NCBI GenBank assembly: GCA_002633005.1
Contig: NMRA01000015.1
Span: 196,054 to 260,053, forward strand
Reading direction: 5' to 3'
Length of the DNA stretch: 64,000 nt
Source of the DNA: Phoronis australis
Lineage: Eukaryota > Phoronida > Phoronidae
The notes under the pieces were generated by a model. The model saw only the letters and a list, made by a program, of their open reading frames with translations, had not been told where the DNA came from and did not search any database. The position numbers and the translations under genes were made by a program. The stretch's first letter is position 1. Each line of letters begins with the position of its first letter. Positions 56,194 through 64,000 of this stretch are shown here, piece after piece.

Positions 56194-57087
56194 CCCGGGT
56201 AAGAATTTTACACGTTTGACACGCTTTTGAGCACTTATGAAGTATGGTTTTCGAGTGTGGTGTAGCTCTAACAGAAGTTTGGTATGTATGCACTCTGATT
56301 GACAGTGGCTTGACAAACTTTTCTTACAACTAGTCCTTCTTTTAACAGGTAAGTTTGATTGTAACAGAAAACAAGAGTCAGTAGAAACTGTTGACTATGC
56401 AGGTAATATATGAAATTGGAACGCCTCTCATGTTCAGTAGTTTATCAATTCATAATCATTGTTATAGGATTAACTCACATTTAGTTTCAGCTTAAATGAG
56501 GATAAGACATTGTGTGCCGAGGTTTGGGCTGCAAAATCAACATGAACTCAGTGTTATGACAAATGTTGAATCACTCTTGGTAATTCAAAAATGTTACAAA
56601 CTGCGTCTTTCTTTACTTCATAAACTGTCTTCAAGCAATGACTCAAAAGCTAACTTGTACACATATATATAGCAGCTTAAGCACTTCAAACTTGTATGTT
56701 GAACCATTTTCTTATTTCGGTGTTAATGTTATTCTAGATGTAATGAAATTTAGTGACAACTGTATGTGGTAAGAAATGGATAGTTACATTATCCTTTTAA
56801 AGATTCTAAATCATGATCACATTTTGGAGTATTGGAACAAAAATGACACCTTTTTGCCATGTTTTAGCACGCCGCGTTCAACACACTATCGCCACCTTTT
56901 ACACACTTATTGCCACGCTTGACACGGTAAGTGTGTCAAACATGGAGTATTGGAACGAAAATTACACGCTTTTGACGCATTCTTGACACGTTTGACACGC
57001 CGCGTTTTACACGTTTGACACGCTTTTAAGGCGTTCCAATACTCCACATTTTTAGAGCGTGTCAAACGTGTCAAATTTTCACCCGGG
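56194..57087. mobile_element. 0.9-kb inverted-end element rich in GTTTGACACG
   Basis: The left end CCCGGGTAAGAATTTTACAC then GTTTGACACGCT mirrors the right end AGCGTGTCAAACGTGTCAAA then TTTTCACCCGGG, an inverted repeat of about 30 bp. Inside, GTTTGACACGC and GAGTATTGGAAC (with its complement GTTCCAATACTC) recur in both orientations near the right end. No open frame of note; no target duplication identified. Confidence 0.65.
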
Positions 57088-57403
57088 CAGCTTCATATAA
57101 GCTACAAGCTGACAACAATTTGGCCACATGAGGGAGCTGCAATGGTAAAAAATTACACAAACGTGTTGATACATCACCATTTAGACTAAACCAAATCACG
57201 AGAGCAACATGTCCCCAAAATTTCATGAACATCCACTAAAGGATTTTGGAGATACAGCATTGGATGCTGGATGGGGATGACAGCATAAATGCACCCACAC
57301 ATATTTAATAAAATAAATCACTGAAGCATGACCACTGAGCAGGTACATCATCCCATCTGTCACAAGTGCTCGCAGATTAATGACAGGAGACTATGAGATA
57401 AAG

Positions 57404-57411
57404 TATAAATA
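57404..57411 (+). promoter_or_regulatory. Possible TATA box of the GPCR gene
   Basis: TATAAATA stands about 220 bp upstream of the start codon of the intronless receptor. A start site near 57435 would give a ~200-bp 5' leader. In AT-rich DNA such a match can occur by chance. Confidence 0.3.
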
Positions 57412-57631
57412 ATGAAGAGAAGCGCTTTGACATCAATTGAAATGCAAAGCCGTGACTGTGGAAGGCACAAAGACTACTTTTTGTCAAAAGCGTGAAGTAG
57501 ACTCCAAACGCAGAGCAACGTACTAATACACAAAGTTCTTGAGTGTCACAGGAATAAATCCACCCTAACAAAGTGCACTAGCGATAGAAAGGAATAGAGA
57601 TTGTTGGAGGCAACTTGTGCAAAGCTAGACC

Positions 57632-58681
57632 ATGGAAAATATAACAGGTTTAGAGAAGTATGAAATGACGACTCAAGGTAAACTGAATACGAGTTCCTAT
57701 CAATCCTTGAGTTTAACAGAAGTGAAAGTGCTATTAGCCTTGAAAGTGATTCTTATAACTTGCATACTGATTCTTAATGGATTCGTGCTGGTCGTCTACT
57801 GCAAGTTTAAAAAAATCCGTATCCAACCACACAATGTGTTCATAATAGCATTGACAATAACGGATTTTGTGACAGGCCTTATCACCATACCAATGGATAT
57901 CTTCAAGAACATATCGCCAGACTTCCTTCACCCTAGTGCACCAATACCGTGGTATTACACAAATAAGGAACTTTGTCTGTTTAGCCTGTTTTCGGTTATC
58001 CAACCACTTCAGTGGTCTGCCACCACTCTAGTTATAATCGCTATCGATCGTTGCATTGCCACATTCTTGCCTCTCAAGTATTACACACTGATGACACGCC
58101 CACGTGCTGCAGCTGCCATAATGATAGGTTGGGTTGTGTCATCAATCCCGCTATATGTTGCCATAACTATGGCCAACTTAACACACGACCCTCGGCAGAG
58201 ATGCACCACAGGAGGTCAGTTTCATCCGGACTTGGAGATGGCCATAGTGTATGTGTGGAGTGCCATCCCAGTAGGCATTAGCTTTATCATCTACATCGTC
58301 ATCTGGATAAGGCAGTGCCACAGTTTAAAGCACGTGGAGAACCAGAGAAAACAGACGTTAACAATGGCAGTGGTCATCGTGGCATTCACCGTCTGTCTCC
58401 TACCCTTGTTTGTGGCAATACACCGACCACCCTCAATTTCTAGAAGAGGCTGGCTTATCTTTGTCAATGTCGCCATTTACCTGGCTCACTTCAACAGTTG
58501 CTTGAACCCTCTCATCTACAATGCATTCAACCCAAGATTTCGCAAATGTTCTAGAAAGATTGTGTGCAGTTGGCGGCACCAGGGAAAGCATGTGATAACA
58601 AAGGTCAGCGACAATGGGGTTGACGAAAAGCCCGAGTTAGGCAATTCAACAGAAACAGCGATGAGTAATCCAAAATGTTGA
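57632..58681 (+). CDS. Orphan rhodopsin-class (class A) GPCR, intronless, 349 residues
   Basis: The start is secure: ACCATGG context with an in-frame TAG two codons upstream. Glycosylation sites are N3 and N19. Seven hydrophobic helices carry the class A landmarks: N49 (1.50), D78 (2.50), C115 paired with C191 in loop 2, W167 (4.50), P213 (5.50), P258 (6.50) and NPLIY at 292-296. Unusual points are DRC for DRY at 139-141 and CLLP for CWxP at 255-258, so the toggle Trp is absent. Position 3.32 is Val, which argues against an aminergic ligand. No Schiff-base Lys is seen in helix 7, so it is not an opsin. Plasma-membrane receptor; ligand unknown. Intronless class A receptors are common in lineage-specific expansions of marine invertebrates. 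Confidence 0.93.
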   Translation: MENITGLEKYEMTTQGKLNTSSYQSLSLTEVKVLLALKVILITCILILNGFVLVVYCKFKKIRIQPHNVFIIALTITDFVTGLITIPMDIFKNISPDFLHPSAPIPWYYTNKELCLFSLFSVIQPLQWSATTLVIIAIDRCIATFLPLKYYTLMTRPRAAAAIMIGWVVSSIPLYVAITMANLTHDPRQRCTTGGQFHPDLEMAIVYVWSAIPVGISFIIYIVIWIRQCHSLKHVENQRKQTLTMAVVIVAFTVCLLPLFVAIHRPPSISRRGWLIFVNVAIYLAHFNSCLNPLIYNAFNPRFRKCSRKIVCSWRHQGKHVITKVSDNGVDEKPELGNSTETAMSNPKC

Positions 58682-58689
58682 AAAGCTTT

Positions 58690-59095
58690 CATGGATGTAG
58701 CCATGGTCCAACAGACCATAGTATTTGTTAACGGATATTTCAGCGAATTGGGAGATGCTGACAAAGGACAAATTATAAGACACAATATTGTAGACCAAGT
58801 GTAACACGCTTCATGATAATTGATTTATTTGATCAATGGGTAAAGGGTAAAAATTCTCTAATTTGAGAAGTTTCTATAATTTAAACTGAAATTTCTTGAT
58901 TCTTAACAGTAGGACATGGGTGATTTGGACACTGCATTTTGTATCAACAAAATCTGAAAATACTCAGCAGTTCATAAACTTGTTAAAAACAGTTGGCGTA
59001 GCAGTGCTGACATGCATCCCCAAAGTGCGCAACATATGGTGGATATTCTTTGTCATTGACCACAATTCTTCAATTTGGGATGGCCAATATTGAGA
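58690..59095. other. Downstream flank of the GPCR
   Basis: Probably 3' UTR at its start. No AATAAA before the next element was found, and no other feature. Confidence 0.4.
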
Positions 59096-59099
59096 CCTA

Positions 59100-60526
59100 C
59101 CGTTTTCGATCTAATAAGCGCCCATACCCCTATAGGCGCCCTCCCAAGCATTTTCAGACTTCGTTAAAATAAGCGCCCAGTCCATGAACGCCGTGTACAT
59201 GTGAAAAATGCCTTACCTACAGTTCTAAAATTCTACAGTAACGGATTCAATTTATCAATAAGATCCTACAGTCCTGAAAAAATCATTGTGCGCGGAATTT
59301 GTAGACCACGAGCCTCCCCGCTATGTCGGTATTTAGCGGTGACTATGCACTTCAAACTTCCGCCGTGCTTCAAAAAGAATGCAAAGGTTTTGCTGATCTT
59401 ACGAGGGACTTGTCCTAATATGGTCTGGCCTTTCAGAACACACTCAGTGTACTTGTCAAAGGGATTGTATTATATCTTTCCCGTACAGATCTTCAGGAAT
59501 CCAAATTTCTTTGTATACATGGAAACCACGAATCGAAGACTAATAAAAACTTGACCTTTGTTAAAAGCACGTGGTCAGGAAGCGCACACTACATACAAGT
59601 ACATGTCATCGAAGATTAGTCTTCAGGAACTATCAATTCATGAAACGAGTAGCATAGCATTGGCAAGAAATAAATACTGGCACTTTATTTTAAGTTTTTA
59701 ATAACTGTAAAAAACATTAGCGTAATTTTTAGGAGGAATTATTAAATTAATCGTAACTGGTGTTTTTAAAGTTAAAATAACCCATCGATAGTGAACACTT
59801 TCGCTGTCCCAAAAAATAACTGTTAGGACTGTCATGCATCCAGTCACCCGGCAACTCAATATCGGCCTTACTGAGCCAATTCTTGAACGTTTTTTAGCAG
59901 ATGTGATCAACAAGTGCTAAATAAAACACGTTCTGCTTTACTGCTTGGGTTAATTTTTTTAGTTGCACAGCATCTAGATTGTTACATCGCGTTTACTCTG
60001 GCAAATGAAATCTGATGACATGCACGCGCTCGCTCACTCACACAATACCAGATAAAATTCAAAACAAACGTCATGTGACTACAACATTGTGTGTTCGTCC
60101 AGAGATTTTTCTGTTGCGAAGTACGTTCCAGCGCGGATTTCGACTTAATGTGCAGTTAATCCAGACTCCAAAGGAACTTAAAAATCTTAGGGACGCTATT
60201 TTGAAAACTTAAGGACTTCAGGTAACTTAACGAGTTGAAACTACATTTTTATTCAAGAATTCAAGTTGACCTATCAGTGATTGCGAGACAGCGACACATG
60301 AAAAATGCTCGTAATTTAACAACAAAGTTTGATAGCAATGCACTGCAATTTTGTAGAAACTGTCATAGATTACAGATGCGTCACAGAGCGTAAATTTGAT
60401 GAATTCTAGCTTACGATTTCATCTGTTTTGGAGACGGGGTTTCAAATACTTTGGGCTATAATAAGCGCTCCCCTTCCTGAAGCGAATTTTTCTAAGCACC
60501 CTGGGCGGTTATCAGAGCGAATATGG
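59100..60526. mobile_element. TA-flanked 1.43-kb inverted-end DNA element
   Basis: The left end TA/CCGTTTTCGATCTAATAAGC then GCCC mirrors the right end GGGCGGTTATCAGAGCGAAT then ATGG/TA: ~24 bp of inverted repeat with about six mismatches. The flanking TA suggests the Tc1/mariner-pogo group. AATAAGCGC motifs lie just inside both ends. Small open frames (59201-59554 plus, 59698-59913 minus) have no recognised transposase motif, so it appears non-autonomous. Confidence 0.6.
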
Positions 60527-60539
60527 TACTTCTAAAACT

Positions 60540-61760
60540 TTGACCTCAGGCCTAAATAAAAATTAAGTTAAGTTTGTTCACCGTGTCTGACTAAAACATT
60601 TCGTCAGTAATATGAGAAAAGGTTTATCCTAAAAATGAATATGCTACAGCAAAGAAGCGGATCAAATTATGAAAAGTGGATAGACCAACCATTTCAACAA
60701 TCACCACAGACATAATGTTGAATCGCTCATATTACCATATTACTTATGCATTGCCTCAAATTAAACAAAGTATATTTTATTAATTTTATTTGAGCCAAGA
60801 CAGTAATCGTACTTTTCTACCATGTGTTCTTTGGTGCCTTCAAAGGAGTTTACCACATGGCTTGACACCTGACTGTGACTTCTTATAAATTTCATTTTAA
60901 AGCATCCATACTCGAATTAATGCCCAACTCCTGGTTTTTTAGTTCCCAAGTTTAAGGGCAATACAATATCAATCATCAAATAATTTTTTTCACATGCCAT
61001 AACAAAGTGATATTGACCCTGGCTCTGCCCAATGTCATTACATCATTTTTGATGTCTTAAGGTTACATCGGACCTAATACCAGGTCTGCGTATTTCTAGT
61101 AATCCTGCAATTACTTAGCACACAATATGGCTGACAAGGGAAAGTCTATAGAGTCAAATTTCTCCACAAAAATAAAGATTAAGAAAACTTTGGTCTATTG
61201 CCAGCACGGTTTGTACTATGTAGATGTCATTAACAACTTTTCATAAATTTTCCATTATCTAAAGAAAAGTTATCAGACTTTCAAAATTGGAAAATGACAA
61301 TTTTGACAATTATTTCTGTGCAAAATCTGAGTGTAGAATTGCTGTAGCCACAGTTTTATTTGTGATCTTTTACCAATCTTTAATTATTAATTAGGTAAGA
61401 CTATGCATATTACTTGGTTCTATTTAAGTGATGAAAAATATTGAGTAAAGATGGATGGCGCACCCTGGTGGTGAGGCAAGCCTGTGAGATATGGACTAAG
61501 TGGCTGTTTACTTACCACGTCAAGGCACACAGTTTTTTGGTTCAAAAAGAGATCTTTAATAAATATTTTTCATTAATTAGGTAATGTATAATCATTAATA
61601 AGTTAATCTTACCGTATTTTTCATAAAAACTTAGCAAAAAGGTACATTGGCAGTAAAACATCAATAACTCTTGTACTTGTCAAATGTGTAACTTAAATGA
61701 AACAGAAGGCCTGTACTCTGATTTAAAAATAATGTACCGTCTTTCAGACTGCATTATGTT
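60540..61760. other. AT-rich intergenic DNA without recognisable feature
   Basis: No long frame, splice-flanked exon or inverted repeat stands out. A stretch near 61061-61085 (TTAAGGTTACATCGGACCTA) resembles an end of the MITE at 21867. Confidence 0.4.
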
Positions 61761-61769
61761 CATTATGCT

Positions 61770-62025
61770 TATGACTACAAGAGGTGTGAATAGTCTAGCT
61801 TATGACTACAAGTGATATGAATAGTCTAGCTTATGACTACAAGTGATATGAATAGTCAAGCTTATGACTACAAGTGATATGAATAGTCTAGCTTATGACA
61901 AGTGATGTGAATAGTCAAGCTTATGACTACAAGTGATGAGAATAGTCAAGCTTATGACTACAAGTGATGTGAATAGTCAAGCTTATGACTACAAGTGATG
62001 TGAATAGTCTAGCTTATCATCTGAA
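61770..62025. repeat. ~32-bp minisatellite, eight copies
   Basis: Eight units of AGCTTATGACTACAAGTGAT then ATGAATAGTCT. One unit is shortened, and GATATG/GATGTG variants alternate. Confidence 0.9.
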
Positions 62026-62029
62026 AGCT

Positions 62030-63405
62030 TCACATCAACCTGATCTAGGGTGCTACAAACCTTAAAGGCAACATAGAGTCCTTTGAATACAAGGTTTGCA
62101 GCTATTCTTTACAGGTCAACGCCTTGTCATCATACTCGAATACAAAGAATCCAGAAATTATGCTAATAACAAAATAAGAAACAGAAATTCTGCAATGACT
62201 AACCAAGTCAAAAGGAAAATATAAATGATTTAAAAAAGTATCTGATATTTTGCAAAGCACAATGAAAAGGAGAAAGACAATTTATAGATGCATGTATTGT
62301 GGCCAGGAGAGATTATAGTGTTGTTGGACCAAGGGCATTATCATTCATTCAGGTGAAAAACTATGTGCGAAATTATAAATCACAACATGTGGATAGATAT
62401 AATGCCTCTTGACGCTTTCTGGGTTATGTATATCATTGTACATCTGGAAATAGATTTCCCGATGTTGCGAAGAAGCCTGGCTTCTTCTACTGAGGATGGG
62501 TGATTGGTTCCTGTAAAAAATTCCGTTGCTTAACAATTGTCCAATGAACACCGGCAGATGACAAAATTATTACAGGAACCACTCAGTCATCGATCCCCAA
62601 CAGAAGGAGTCATGAAGCTGTGCAATGGTGGGAAAATTATTTTACACTAAATTCCAGAAGTTGTGATTTATAACTTTTTTGCATCTATATTGTTGTGACA
62701 GGTCATTCATAAACAGTGGTAGACATGCTTAAGTAAAAGATTTTATAATCTCAATAGTAAATCACTCCTATACACCCCTGCCAAACCCTACACACCCCTA
62801 TTAATCACTATACAACTTTGTACAACTGTCATAACTGTCCTTTTTGACAAATTGGTGTTTATACAGTATACAGCTATTTTAACATGAGTTTCCAAGTTCA
62901 AGGGCACAGTAAGTGAGAAAGGGAATAATATAAGATGGTTTGCTAATGGGACTAAGCCCCACTTGGCAAGTATTCAAGTAATGTAAGCATATTTAACCGA
63001 CCAAGTCACTGGCTTAAATTTCATCAAGTGATTGGCGGTAATGGTAATTTCTAATTAACGTATTTTGGCCCTACAACCAATTGCAACCCTTTGAAAAGTC
63101 GAGTACCATTCATAATTTGAGTTAGAGCAATTTTGGTTTGTTTTTCTTTGCTTGAAGAGATCCTTTACCAATGTTTCTTTTGACCAAAGACCTAGTGAAA
63201 TGTGTGAAGGGACCCCACAACATACAATTCACACTAAAAGTAACTGGAAAAAAATACCGTCTCCCAGTGATGATCTGCCATTCCCACTACTCTGATTGTG
63301 AGTTCTGATTACACTTTGCACTGGTTTCTTTGTAAATACTCTGAATATACATTTGAATTGATGAATTTGCATATGTGTAGGCAATGCCTAGGTTGTACAA
63401 TAAAT
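62030..63405. other. Intergenic DNA, nothing recognised
   Basis: Only short open frames. A run of TACACACCCCTATTAATCAC-like repeats (62770-62830) is too short to classify. Confidence 0.4.
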
Positions 63406-63409
63406 GATA

Positions 63410-64000
63410 TTGCAGTGGCGGATCTACGGGGGGGGGTTCAGGGGGTTTAAAGCCCCCCCTCGGGCGAGGACCCAAAAATAAAAACAAAAAAAAAAAAACG
63501 TCTCCAGCAAAACAAAAACGACACCGCCAACGTGTGTAAACCCCAAGTAAACAAACTTGGAAAAATGGGGGGGTTCAATCTGAAAATATATTTTTTGCAT
63601 TGTGAATTGCTGTTATGAAAATCAACGCGTTTCGAGTCTTTGTGGCTCATCGGCAAAAGCCCGGAGATCAATTGTGCGCGCGCTTCCGTCGACACTTCTG
63701 AAGTAGCCAAGCCTTTTAGATAGATCCAGCGCTGAAAGAGCAGCTCTATAGTTCATTTCTTTAGGTAACTAGCTTCTTTAGTCTTAGGTATGTTTTGGTT
63801 TGATTAGGGGAAATACTGTGGTGCCGCAACTCTGATGTTCAGGCGAATTGACGTGCAACGTTTTTACCTCATCTGTCATGCCGTGTCATCCTATTACATC
63901 CTATACACGTTCGTAACTCGAATTTGACTGGTGTATAGTAAAGTTGTTTTGCGCAATATCATACAGTGTACTTGTAGTACATGTAATACTTTTGAAAAAA
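63410..64000 (-). repeat. Dispersed repeat, copy 3, inverted, cut by window end
   Basis: Starts with GTGGCGGATCTACGGGGGGG and GGGGGTTTAAAGCCCCCC. Through GATCAATTGTGCG and CTCATCTGTCATGCCGTGTC it is the reverse complement of 16165-16695, with some indels. This shows the repeat is genuinely dispersed and not only part of the 16-20 kb duplication. Confidence 0.8.

Noticed and set aside
57734-58785. Several minus-strand and alternative-frame ORFs across the GPCR
   Set aside because: They are shadows of the receptor gene, whose own frame carries all seven helices and class A motifs.
61770-62025. CRISPR-like array
   Set aside because: Units are contiguous with no unique spacers, and the DNA is eukaryotic; an ordinary minisatellite. 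The same applies to 1-170 and 720-1090.

Overview
This window is animal nuclear DNA. Genes are split by spliceosomal introns, introns are several kilobases long, the sequence is AT-rich, and it is crowded with minisatellites and DNA transposons. The gene content (sigma-1 receptor, a mind bomb 2-type E3 ligase, an intronless rhodopsin-class GPCR) together with THAP-transposase, Penelope-like and hAT relics suggests a highly heterozygous marine invertebrate. Amphioxus or another invertebrate deuterostome is my guess; the species cannot be fixed from the sequence.

Layout. 1-1.4 kb: two minisatellites and one minus-strand exon with a Cys2-His zinc-finger start. 2.3-3.9 kb: two interleaved inverted repeats and a tRNA-derived relic. 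4.3-17.5 kb: a complete four-exon SIGMAR1 gene on the plus strand (224 residues, all introns phase 1, last intron GC-AG). Its introns hold hairpin MITEs, a ~1.7 kb tandem array, a ~31-bp minisatellite, a SINE-like tRNA relic and a hAT transposase remnant. 20.3-28.3 kb: no convincing gene.

28.9-48.6 kb: ten minus-strand exons of a mind bomb 2 homologue. They encode the ankyrin block and two RING fingers, and every splice junction is in phase. The N-terminal MIB/ZZ half is not in the window. Its introns contain a Penelope-like GIY-YIG fragment, dispersed repeats and minisatellites.

49.98-51.93 kb: a TTAA-flanked Kolobok-like DNA transposon with ~165-bp inverted ends, a broken THAP transposase on the minus strand and a P2X7-tail-like cysteine ORF on the plus strand. 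53.1-56.0 kb: a 2.9-kb element with ~230-bp inverted ends, filled with the palindromes GCGGAATATTCCGC and GCGGAACCGTTCCGC. I recognise no known family in it, and it is the best candidate for something undescribed. 56.2-57.1 kb: another inverted-end element rich in TTTGACACG. 57.6-58.7 kb: an intact intronless GPCR. 59.1-60.5 kb: a TA-flanked inverted-end element. 60.5-64 kb: noncoding DNA with a minisatellite and an inverted copy of a repeat also present at 16.2 and 18.3 kb.

Assembly caution. Three places (around 5389, 18256 and 28663) have a single N separating near-identical tandem copies. These look like unmerged haplotypes, so the second SIGMAR1 exon 1, the second exon 4 and the partial extra RING exon are probably artefacts. 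No operon-like organisation exists; the three main genes are unrelated neighbours.
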